DNA of 5,555 nucleotides from Nitrospinaceae bacterium (GTDB lineage: Bacteria > Nitrospinota > Nitrospinia > Nitrospinales > VA-1). The stretch is from the NCBI GenBank assembly GCA_029937655.1, contig JAPYPK010000092.1, positions 1 through 5,555 on the forward strand, in the 5' to 3' direction. The notes under the pieces were generated by a model, which saw only the letters and a program-made list of their open reading frames with translations, searched no databases and was not told the origin of the DNA. The translations under genes and the position numbers were made by a program. Below, in pieces: positions 1-5,555 of this stretch. Numbering within the stretch: position 1 is the stretch's first letter; each line of letters starts with the position of its first letter.

Positions 1-594
1 ACTCCCGCTGCAGGTAAATTTTATAGAAGTGCCGGAAACGAAGCCTATCAACAGCAGACAATTACGGTAGCTGATCATGGAGTATTAGAGTGGTTCCCCT
101 CTGAAAATATTTTTTTCTCCGGTGCCAAGGTAAAGCTTGAAACGAGAGTTGATTTATCCAGAGAAAGCCATTTTATCGGTTGGGATATTCTGTGTTTGGG
201 TAGGCCTGCGATTGGAGAGACTTTTTCCCAAGGCCAATTGATCCAGAAATTAGAAATCTTTCAAAATGGGCGACTGATTCGTTTGGATAGGCTTGTTGTT
301 AGGGAAAATGACGCGATTCTGGATGCAAAATGGGGGTTGGGAGGAAAGCCGGTTATGGGAAGTTTCTTTTGTCTGACTAAAAGAAAAGAACTTGTTGATT
401 TATTAAGACAAAATATTGGTTCACCGGAAAATGGTGATTTGTTTTCAGTAACTTTGGTGGATGGCATTATTCTTTGCCGATACTTGGGAAATAGTGTAGA
501 ACATGTGAAAAGGCACTTTATAAAAGCTTGGCAATTATTGCGCTTGGCTTTGCGGGGTCAGGAAGCTGTTATTCCGCGTATATGGAACACATGA
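1..594 (+). CDS. ureD: Urease accessory protein UreD (partial, N-terminus missing)
   Basis: UreD (UreH in some species) is the cytoplasmic scaffold that binds the apo-urease and recruits UreF and UreG for nickel insertion. The frame is open from the first base and gives 197 residues, ending in a TGA at 592-594. Recognisable UreD signatures, numbered from the window edge, are TPAAGKFYRS (1-10), the LEWFPSE segment (29-35), the GW..LCLGRPAIGE block (60-73) and the C-terminal end PRIWNT. UreD proteins are usually about 270-290 residues, so roughly 75-90 N-terminal residues lie outside the window; the truncation is due to the window edge and not to mutation. A TTG at 196 could look like a start, but the conserved UreD sequence continues upstream of it, so it is internal. 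The gene lies 69 bases upstream of ureA on the same strand, the usual place for ureD in the D-ABC-E-F-G order. Confidence 0.95.
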   Translation, partial: TPAAGKFYRSAGNEAYQQQTITVADHGVLEWFPSENIFFSGAKVKLETRVDLSRESHFIGWDILCLGRPAIGETFSQGQLIQKLEIFQNGRLIRLDRLVVRENDAILDAKWGLGGKPVMGSFFCLTKRKELVDLLRQNIGSPENGDLFSVTLVDGIILCRYLGNSVEHVKRHFIKAWQLLRLALRGQEAVIPRIWNT

Positions 595-619
595 ACTGGG
601 TGAATCCATTTCAGGCTTG

Positions 620-649
620 TTGTTAGGTGTTAGTTTTTGTCTCTATAAT
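620..649 (+). promoter_or_regulatory. Possible sigma70-like promoter before ureA
   Basis: A perfect TATAAT hexamer lies at 644-649 in the ureD-ureA gap. It is preceded by TTGTTA at 620-625, which matches 4 of 6 bases of the TTGACA -35 consensus, with an 18-base spacer. If used, transcription would start near 655-657, within the ureA ribosome binding site at 653-660, leaving only about 8 bases of leader. That makes it doubtful as a driver of efficient ureA translation. The stretch is also AT-rich, so a chance match is plausible. This is seen as a motif only; function is inferred and weak. Confidence 0.25.
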
Positions 650-663
650 AATAAGGAAGGGAA

Positions 664-966
664 ATGGAACTTTCGCCTCGAGAAAAAGATAAATTACTTG
701 TTTTTACAGCTGGTTTGCTGGCAGAAAGACGATTGTCACGTGGCATCAAGCTGAATTATCCCGAGGCGGTGGCATATATATCGGCTGCGATTTTGGAAGG
801 AGCGCGTGAAGGCAAAAGTGTTGCCGACCTTATGAGTCATGGAACCCAGTTGCTCAAGCGGGAAGACGTTATGGATGGTATTCCTGAAATGATCCATGAG
901 GTGCAAGTCGAGGCGACATTTCCAGATGGGACAAAACTAGTTACGGTTCACAATCCAATAGTGTAA
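664..966 (+). CDS. ureA: Urease gamma subunit UreA
   Basis: This is the smallest structural subunit of urease, packing with UreB and UreC in the cytoplasmic (UreABC)3 enzyme that hydrolyses urea to ammonia and carbamate. The 100-residue product has the normal length for a free gamma subunit and is collinear with the family from end to end: MELSPREKDKLLVFTAGLLA at the start, the KLNYPEAVAYISAAILEGAR helix region (29-48), EGKSVADLM (49-57), the VMDGIPEMI segment and the C-terminal FPDGTKLVTVHNPI. The start is supported by the family N-terminus and by a strong Shine-Dalgarno-like AAGGAAGG at 653-660. It is separate from ureB, unlike the fused subunit of Helicobacter. The gap to ureB is only 11 bases, implying co-transcription. 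Confidence 0.98.
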   Translation: MELSPREKDKLLVFTAGLLAERRLSRGIKLNYPEAVAYISAAILEGAREGKSVADLMSHGTQLLKREDVMDGIPEMIHEVQVEATFPDGTKLVTVHNPIV

Positions 967-977
967 AGGACAAAGAC

Positions 978-1295
978 ATGATTCCTGGAGAATATGCGAT
1001 TCAAAAGGGCGAGTTGGTCTTAAATGAAGGACGCAAAAAGATTACGTTATCAGTGGCGAACCTAGGGGATCGACCGATTCAAGTTGGTTCGCACTACCAT
1101 TTCCATGAGACTAACTCTGCATTGGAGTTTGACCGCGAGGCGGCCTGTGGTTTTCGATTGAATATTGCAGCAGGAACGGCGGTTCGTTTTGAGCCGGGGC
1201 AATCTCGAGAGGTGGAGTTAGTTGCATATGCTGGCTCCAGGCATGTCTATGGGTTCAACGCAAAAATCATGGGGCCACTGGAGAAAAAGTCATGA
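978..1295 (+). CDS. ureB: Urease beta subunit UreB
   Basis: UreB is the beta subunit of urease; it bridges the gamma and alpha subunits, and in the known maturation model it shifts to open the UreC active site to the UreDFG complex. The 105-residue product has the family length and begins MIPGEY, with the hallmark GDRPIQVGSHYHFHETN at residues 30-46, the AGTAVRFEPG loop (64-73) and YGFN near the end (91-94). Its Shine-Dalgarno AAGGA (966-970) overlaps the ureA stop and sits 7 bases before the ATG. The TGA overlaps the ureC ATG in an ATGA arrangement, suggesting translational coupling. A few usually conserved positions differ: ANLGDRP where ANTGDRP is common, and LNIAAGT where LDIPAGT is common. 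These look like natural variation and not damage. Confidence 0.98.
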   Translation: MIPGEYAIQKGELVLNEGRKKITLSVANLGDRPIQVGSHYHFHETNSALEFDREAACGFRLNIAAGTAVRFEPGQSREVELVAYAGSRHVYGFNAKIMGPLEKKS

Positions 1296-2995
1296 GTACT
1301 ATTGACCGTCGCGCTTATGCAGATATGTTTGGCCCTACCGTGGGCGACCGAGTAAGGTTGGGTGACACGGAACTGTGGATCGAAGTAGAAGAAGATAAAA
1401 CGACATACGGTGAAGAAGTAAAGTTTGGAGGCGGTAAAGTTATTCGAGATGGTATGGGGCAAAGTCAACGTACCTCAAAAGATGCCGTCGACGTGGTCAT
1501 CACCAACGCCTTGATTTTGGATCACTGGGGCATTGTTAAAGCGGATATTGGAATAAAAGAGGGTCGTATTGTTGGGGTAGGTAAAGCCGGGAACCCTGAT
1601 ATTCAGTCAGGCGTGGATATCATCATTGGCCCTTCAACAGAAGCCATTGCCGGGGAGGGGTTGATTGCTACAGCTGGAGGCATCGATGCCCATATTCATT
1701 TTATTTGCCCACAGCAAGTTGATGATGCCTTAATGTCTGGTATCACCACTATGATTGGTGGTGGAACGGGACCTGCGGCTGGCACCAATGCAACTACATG
1801 TACGCCCGGACCATGGAACATTCAACGCATGTATCAGGCGGTTGAAGAACTTCCAATCAACTTTGGTTTTCTTGGTAAAGGGAATGCTAGTTTGCCGATG
1901 GCTTTGGAGGAGCAAGTCCGGGCAGGTGCCATGGGCTTGAAACTACATGAAGACTGGGGGACGACACCGGCAGCTATCGATAACTGTTTGAGCGTGGCTG
2001 AAAAATTTGATATTCAAGTAGCGATTCATACCGATACTCTGAATGAGTCCGGTTTTGTCGAAAATACAATTGCCGCTTTTAAAAACCGAACCATTCATAC
2101 CTATCATACAGAAGGTGCAGGTGGTGGGCATGCTCCCGATATCATCAAGGCCTGTGGGGAAGCAAACGTTTTACCTTCCTCTACTAATCCCACACGCCCA
2201 TTTACGGTCAACACGGTCGACGAGCATTTAGACATGCTGATGGTTTGTCATCACCTTGACTCAAAAATCCCGGAGGATGTTGCGTTTGCCGAATCAAGGA
2301 TTCGAAGGGAGACTATCGCGGCGGAAGACATACTGCATGATCTTGGGGCATTTAGTATGATCGCATCAGACTCGCAGGCGATGGGCCGCATCGGAGAGGT
2401 GATAACCAGAACCTGGCAAACTGCTCACAAGATGAAAGTGCAGCGGGGTGCGCTGAAGCCAGACCCTAAGCACCATGATAATTTTCGCGCCAAACGTTAT
2501 GTGGCAAAGTATACGATCAACCCAGCGATATCTCACGGGATTGCTCATGAAGTGGGTTCGATTGAGTCCGGTAAGCTTGCGGACATCGTGCTTTGGAAAC
2601 CAGCTTTTTTTGGGGCAAAGCCTGCGATGATGATCAAGGGTGGGATGATTGTAGCGGCACCGATGGGTGACCCTAATGCCTCTATTCCTACTCCACAGCC
2701 CGTTCATTACCGACCAATGTTTGGTGCCTTGGGTGGTGCCCGCAGTGAAACCTGTGTGAGTTTTGTTTCGCAAGCAGCTTGCGATGATGGCATCGGACAA
2801 AAACTAAAATTAAATAAGAAGATCATTGGAGTTAAGAATACTCGTCAAATCAGAAAAAAAGATTTGATACACAATGACTATCAACCAAAGATAGAAGTGG
2901 ATTCCCAAACCTATGAAGTCCGTGCGGATGGGGAGTTGTTAACGTGTGAACCTGCGGAAGTCTTGCCTTTAGCGCAGCGCTATTTTCTTTTTTGA
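1292..2995 (+). CDS. ureC: Urease alpha (catalytic) subunit UreC
   Basis: This is the catalytic subunit of the nickel-dependent urea amidohydrolase (EC 3.5.1.5). The 567-residue product has the same length as the Klebsiella aerogenes protein, and the key residues fall at the same numbers. Nickel ligands are H134 and H136 (DAHIHF), K217 (GLKLHE, the lysine that is carbamylated), H246, H272 and D360. Substrate-site and flap residues H219, C319, H320 (MVCHH) and R336 are also present. The N-terminus RRAYADMFGPTVGDRVRLGD and the C-terminus LPLAQRYFLF are typical. A GGAGA at 1280-1284, 7 bases before the ATG, supports the start, and the ATG overlaps the ureB stop by 4 bases. The frame is uninterrupted and no active-site residue is missing, so the enzyme is predicted to be active once matured by the downstream UreE, UreF and UreG and by UreD. 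Confidence 0.99.
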   Translation: MSTIDRRAYADMFGPTVGDRVRLGDTELWIEVEEDKTTYGEEVKFGGGKVIRDGMGQSQRTSKDAVDVVITNALILDHWGIVKADIGIKEGRIVGVGKAGNPDIQSGVDIIIGPSTEAIAGEGLIATAGGIDAHIHFICPQQVDDALMSGITTMIGGGTGPAAGTNATTCTPGPWNIQRMYQAVEELPINFGFLGKGNASLPMALEEQVRAGAMGLKLHEDWGTTPAAIDNCLSVAEKFDIQVAIHTDTLNESGFVENTIAAFKNRTIHTYHTEGAGGGHAPDIIKACGEANVLPSSTNPTRPFTVNTVDEHLDMLMVCHHLDSKIPEDVAFAESRIRRETIAAEDILHDLGAFSMIASDSQAMGRIGEVITRTWQTAHKMKVQRGALKPDPKHHDNFRAKRYVAKYTINPAISHGIAHEVGSIESGKLADIVLWKPAFFGAKPAMMIKGGMIVAAPMGDPNASIPTPQPVHYRPMFGALGGARSETCVSFVSQAACDDGIGQKLKLNKKIIGVKNTRQIRKKDLIHNDYQPKIEVDSQTYEVRADGELLTCEPAEVLPLAQRYFLF

Positions 2996-3037
2996 TAAAG
3001 GTTGCTTCTCATATTATTGCTGTTTCGGAAATGACCC

Positions 3038-3493
3038 ATGTTGGAAATCATAGAGCGCATTGAGAGTTACACAGGAACTTATTTTACTTCTCTAACCCTG
3101 CCATTTGATCAGAGACAAAAAAGTCGTCTACGAGTTACCCTTGACAATGGTGATGAGGCTTCTCTTATTTTGAATAGAGGTGTTGTATTACGTCACGGAG
3201 ATTTGTTGCGTAGTTCATGCGGTGAAGTTGTCGAAGTACGTGCGTCTTTAGAATCAGTTTCCATCGTTCATGAACCGAATTCTCATTTGTTGTCCCGCGC
3301 CTGTTACCATTTAGGAAACCGCCACGTACCTCTGCAAATCGGAGACGGTTCACTTTGTTATCTTCATGACCATGTCTTGGACGATATGGTGCGCTCCCTA
3401 GGATTGGTGGTTGTGCATCAGGAGGCCTCTTTTGAACCAGAGTCGGGGGCTTATAAAAATGATAGCAAGCATCAGCATACCCATGAACACTAA
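3038..3493 (+). CDS. ureE: Urease nickel metallochaperone UreE
   Basis: UreE is a dimeric cytoplasmic nickel chaperone that hands Ni2+ to UreG for insertion into urease. The 151-residue product has the N-terminal peptide-binding-like domain (about 1-75) followed by the metal-binding domain. The latter contains RACYHLGNRHVPLQI, with H96 the conserved interface nickel ligand, and the LHDHVLDDMVRSLG helix (109-122). H91, H110 and H112 match metal-binding histidines described in the K. aerogenes protein. The tail is a short histidine cluster, KHQHTHEH (144-151), much shorter than the His-rich tail of Klebsiella. The upstream ribosome binding site is weak (CGGAA at 3026-3030, 7 bases from the ATG). 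It follows ureC by 42 bases with no visible terminator, and its 3' end overlaps ureF. Confidence 0.97.
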   Translation: MLEIIERIESYTGTYFTSLTLPFDQRQKSRLRVTLDNGDEASLILNRGVVLRHGDLLRSSCGEVVEVRASLESVSIVHEPNSHLLSRACYHLGNRHVPLQIGDGSLCYLHDHVLDDMVRSLGLVVVHQEASFEPESGAYKNDSKHQHTHEH

Positions 3494-4181
3494 GAACTCC
3501 ACCTCGCACTTGCAGAACCCCAGTTTGTTAAAGTTAATGCGTCTTACTAGTCCGTCACTTCCTATTGGTGGGTACTCGTATTCGCAGGGATTGGAGTTTG
3601 CTGTGTCATCTGGATGGGTACACGACACATCCACGGCATCAGATTGGATCCAAGGCCTGTTAACAAACTCATTAATCAATTTAGATCTACCTGTGCTGAA
3701 AAAGCTATATGAGGCCTGGCAGGAACCTGATACGGATAGACTTCGTTATTGGAGTAATTTTTTGTCGGCAAACCGAGATGCTTTTGAACTTCAAGAAGAA
3801 GACCGACAATTAGGAAAAGCCTTGGCGCGACTTCTGGTTGACTTGGAACTGGAAGAAGCGAAACATTTCTCAAGTCCTCCCTACTGCGGATTCCTTACTT
3901 TATATACTTTAGCAGCCGTGAGGTGGGATATTTCTTTAAACGATGCGGCACATGGTTTTTTGTGGATGTGGGCGGAAAATAAAGTTTTATGTGCCATGAA
4001 ACTAATACCGTTAGGACAAACCGATGGGCAAAAAATTTTATCAGCCGTTATTGAAACCATTTCTCGTGTGGTTAATCAGGGATTGGATTTACCCGATGAG
4101 GATATTGGGTATACTGCTCCCGGACAGGGAATCGCAAGTGCCCTGCATGAAACTCAGTACACAAGATTATTTCGTTCCTAG
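3483..4181 (+). CDS. ureF: Urease accessory protein UreF
   Basis: UreF is the all-helical accessory protein that binds UreD and UreG in the urease activation complex and is thought to gate GTP hydrolysis by UreG. With the start at 3483 the product is 232 residues, close to the family norm. It shows the diagnostic SPSLPIGGYSYSQGLE (23-38), the QEEDRQLGKALARLL helix (104-118), the AENKVLCAMKLIPLGQTDGQ region (164-183) and the conserved C-terminus HETQYTRLFRS (222-232). The frame is open further upstream, with ATGs at 3411 and 3459, but those would add unconserved residues and overlap ureE by 83 or 35 bases. The chosen ATG overlaps ureE by 11 bases. None of the candidates has a strong Shine-Dalgarno, so translation is probably coupled to ureE. 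The product assignment is secure; the exact start is moderately sure. Confidence 0.95.
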   Translation: MNTKNSTSHLQNPSLLKLMRLTSPSLPIGGYSYSQGLEFAVSSGWVHDTSTASDWIQGLLTNSLINLDLPVLKKLYEAWQEPDTDRLRYWSNFLSANRDAFELQEEDRQLGKALARLLVDLELEEAKHFSSPPYCGFLTLYTLAAVRWDISLNDAAHGFLWMWAENKVLCAMKLIPLGQTDGQKILSAVIETISRVVNQGLDLPDEDIGYTAPGQGIASALHETQYTRLFRS

Positions 4182-4199
4182 ACAATAAATAAAGTATTT

Positions 4200-4204
4200 A
4201 AAGG
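4200..4204 (+). promoter_or_regulatory. Unusually close ribosome binding site of ureG
   Basis: AAAGG ends only one base before the ureG ATG at 4206, much closer than the usual 5-9 bases. The only other purine-rich candidate is AAAG at 4191-4194, 11 bases away. The ATG itself is supported by the family N-terminus, which places the P-loop at residues 13-20, so the start stands even though the site is poorly placed. Initiation may depend on ribosomes arriving from ureF, which ends 24 bases upstream. Confidence 0.35.
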
Positions 4205-4205
4205 T

Positions 4206-4820
4206 ATGAATAAAAAACAAGTTTTGAGGGTTGGGGTCGGGGGGCCGGTGGGTTCTGGGAAAACCGCTTTGATCAATGAGCTTTGCAAACAATTACGCGA
4301 AAAATTTGAAATCGCGGTAGTGACCAATGATATCTACACGAAAGAGGATGCTGAGTTTTTAATCAAGCATAAGGCCTTGGAAGAGGACCGTATTCTTGGG
4401 GTGGAGACGGGAGGCTGTCCACATACGGCGATTCGCGAAGATGCTTCGATGAACCTTTCTGCTGTGGAAGAGTTGAGTGTTCGCTTCCCCAATCTAGACT
4501 TGGTAATAGTTGAGAGTGGTGGCGATAACCTTGCGGCTACCTTTAGCCCAGAATTATCAGATCTTACTATTTATGTCATCGATGTTGCCGCAGGCGACAA
4601 AATTCCACGCAAGGGAGGTCCGGGCATCACGAAGTCTGATTTGCTGGTCATCAACAAAATTGATCTAGCCCCACATGTGGGTGCTTCTCTCGAAGTTATG
4701 GAACGCGACGCAAAAAAAATGAGAGGTGAAGGGCCTTTTGTCTTCACCAACTTAAAAAACGGTGATGGGGCAGTAGCGGTAGAACAATTTATCATTAAGC
4801 AGGGTTTGCTCGGTTCTTGA
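4206..4820 (+). CDS. ureG: Urease accessory GTPase UreG
   Basis: UreG is the SIMIBI-class GTPase that carries nickel from UreE and drives its insertion into UreC through the UreDFG complex. The 204-residue product is standard length. It contains the P-loop GPVGSGKT (13-20), the TNDIYTKEDAEFL region (40-52), the invariant CPH nickel-binding motif (C71, P72, H73) followed by TAIREDASMN, ESGGDN (103-108) with nearby FSPEL (113-117), and the guanine-specificity motif NKID (150-153). There is no N-terminal His-rich extension of the kind found in plant and some bacterial UreG proteins. It starts 24 bases after the ureF stop. No terminator-like hairpin is visible after it, and the next gene begins 28 bases downstream, so read-through is likely. 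Confidence 0.98.
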   Translation: MNKKQVLRVGVGGPVGSGKTALINELCKQLREKFEIAVVTNDIYTKEDAEFLIKHKALEEDRILGVETGGCPHTAIREDASMNLSAVEELSVRFPNLDLVIVESGGDNLAATFSPELSDLTIYVIDVAAGDKIPRKGGPGITKSDLLVINKIDLAPHVGASLEVMERDAKKMRGEGPFVFTNLKNGDGAVAVEQFIIKQGLLGS

Positions 4821-4848
4821 TTTTATTTTATTGAAGGTTTTGTGGCGA

Positions 4849-5555
4849 ATGGTTTTTAATCTAAATTTTTTAAAAGTGGTAGTGGTTTTTATTTTTTTTA
4901 GCCCATCTGTTTTTGGGGTTGCGGAGGGGGCTGGATCGAACAAAGGTAAAGTTAAAATCACATTTCGGTCTCAATTTTATGAGAACTCTAACCTTACCCA
5001 CCTGAAATTAAACCACCCTATTAAAATTTCACAGGCAGAAATTATCAATCATATGGTTTCGTTAAGGTTCAAGGGTACCTTTCTAGGGAACAAAGAAGAG
5101 CCTGTTTTTGCCGTTTCCGAGATTCAAACATTGGCCCCGATTCTTTTCAAAGCATTTGGAAGGGTGAGTCCTGAAAAAATTATTCGGATTCAACTAAAGA
5201 GCGTAGGTGGCATCACATCGGGCGACATTTTTTCTTTTAAAAAATATTTAAACTGGCGTTTCGATTCAATTCGCGGCGAAACGTTTCTACAGAAAAATAA
5301 TGTTCGCGGCTGGAATATTTTTTCTTGGGAAATGATGCCCAAGAAAGGGCAGCGTTACTTTAAGTCCGGAGCGGACAAGCGTATACAGAAAAACTGGATT
5401 ATTTCAAAACTAAAGCTACCCATCTCTGATCGGGAAAATATGGATAACCAGAGATCGATTGATACCCTGCAAAAAGAACCCTCAGGAAACAACATCAATC
5501 CCAAGTTAGAGGAGAAACTGGAGCACCTTAAATATCTTTACGACAAACAACTGAT
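4849..5555 (+). CDS. Uncharacterised exported protein (partial, C-terminus missing)
   Basis: I do not recognise this family. The frame is open from an ATG at 4849 to the window edge, giving 235 full codons. Residues 1-9 are a short n-region with one lysine, followed by a hydrophobic stretch (about 10-17, VVVVFIFF). Plausible signal peptidase I sites lie after VFG (residue 23) or GVA (residue 25). No lipobox cysteine is present, and the visible protein has no cysteine at all. The mature part (about 30-190) looks like one globular domain, rich in aromatic and basic residues, with segments such as LAPILFKAF (95-103) and YLNWRFDSIRGE (133-144). A polar linker follows, then a charged helical segment, LEEKLEHLKYLYDKQL (220-235), cut by the edge. 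GAAGG at 4833-4837 is an 11-base-spaced ribosome site; in-frame TTG codons at 4831 and 4840 are less likely starts. It lies 28 bases after ureG, so it may be in the operon. A urease-related role is unproven. Confidence 0.75.
   Translation, partial: MVFNLNFLKVVVVFIFFSPSVFGVAEGAGSNKGKVKITFRSQFYENSNLTHLKLNHPIKISQAEIINHMVSLRFKGTFLGNKEEPVFAVSEIQTLAPILFKAFGRVSPEKIIRIQLKSVGGITSGDIFSFKKYLNWRFDSIRGETFLQKNNVRGWNIFSWEMMPKKGQRYFKSGADKRIQKNWIISKLKLPISDRENMDNQRSIDTLQKEPSGNNINPKLEEKLEHLKYLYDKQL

Noticed and set aside
2366..2800. A 144-codon open frame on the minus strand inside ureC
   Set aside because: It lies wholly antisense to a strongly conserved catalytic gene, has no recognisable domain, and is explained by the codon pattern of ureC.
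3165..3679. Two overlapping minus-strand open frames across ureE and the start of ureF
   Set aside because: They are antisense to well-supported genes, with no family resemblance and no operon context.
4712..4719. Run of eight A residues inside ureG, a possible slippage or frameshift site
   Set aside because: The frame continues correctly through conserved UreG sequence on both sides, so there is no sign of a frameshift, and no recoding is needed.
4821..4848. T-rich stretch after ureG as a possible terminator
   Set aside because: I see no GC-rich inverted repeat ahead of the T-rich bases, so an intrinsic terminator is not supported.
5228..5249. T-run followed by A-run resembling a small hairpin
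   Set aside because: It is inside the open frame (ending in SFKKYL), consists only of A/T codons, and has no GC stem.
1..5555. CRISPR arrays, tRNA or rRNA genes, insertion sequences and phage or defence genes
   Set aside because: No spaced direct repeats, tRNA-like folds, transposase motifs or terminal inverted repeats were seen; nearly every base is accounted for by urease genes and the downstream gene.

Overview
The window is almost entirely one plus-strand urease operon, ureD(partial)-ureA-ureB-ureC-ureE-ureF-ureG. It is followed closely by the 5' part of an unrecognised gene for a probable exported protein, which runs off the right edge. Separate gamma (UreA), beta (UreB) and alpha (UreC) subunits and the D-ABC-E-F-G order are typical of Gram-negative bacteria, especially Proteobacteria and phyla with similar operons. 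Base composition looks moderately AT-rich (estimated by eye, mid-40s percent GC). I cannot name a genus; an environmental Gram-negative bacterium is the most I would infer.

Layout: positions 1-594 hold the C-terminal two thirds or so of UreD. A 69-base gap (595-663) carries a good ribosome binding site and a possible sigma70-like promoter. UreA (664-966), UreB (978-1295) and UreC (1292-2995) are tightly packed, and ureB and ureC overlap by 4 bases. After a 42-base gap come ureE (3038-3493), ureF (best start 3483, overlapping the end of ureE) and ureG (4206-4820). A gene starting at about 4849 encodes a protein with a signal peptide and is still open at position 5555.

How the genes work together: UreA, UreB and UreC form the nickel enzyme that hydrolyses urea to ammonia and carbamate. 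UreD, UreF and UreG form the maturation complex that docks on the apo-enzyme. UreE delivers nickel, and UreG hydrolyses GTP to drive insertion into the carbamylated-lysine site of UreC. All metal-site and catalytic residues I could check are present, so the operon looks intact and functional apart from ureD being cut by the window edge. No urea or nickel transporter gene is visible.

I found no evidence of a new multi-gene system here. The item most worth following up is the uncharacterised exported protein behind ureG.
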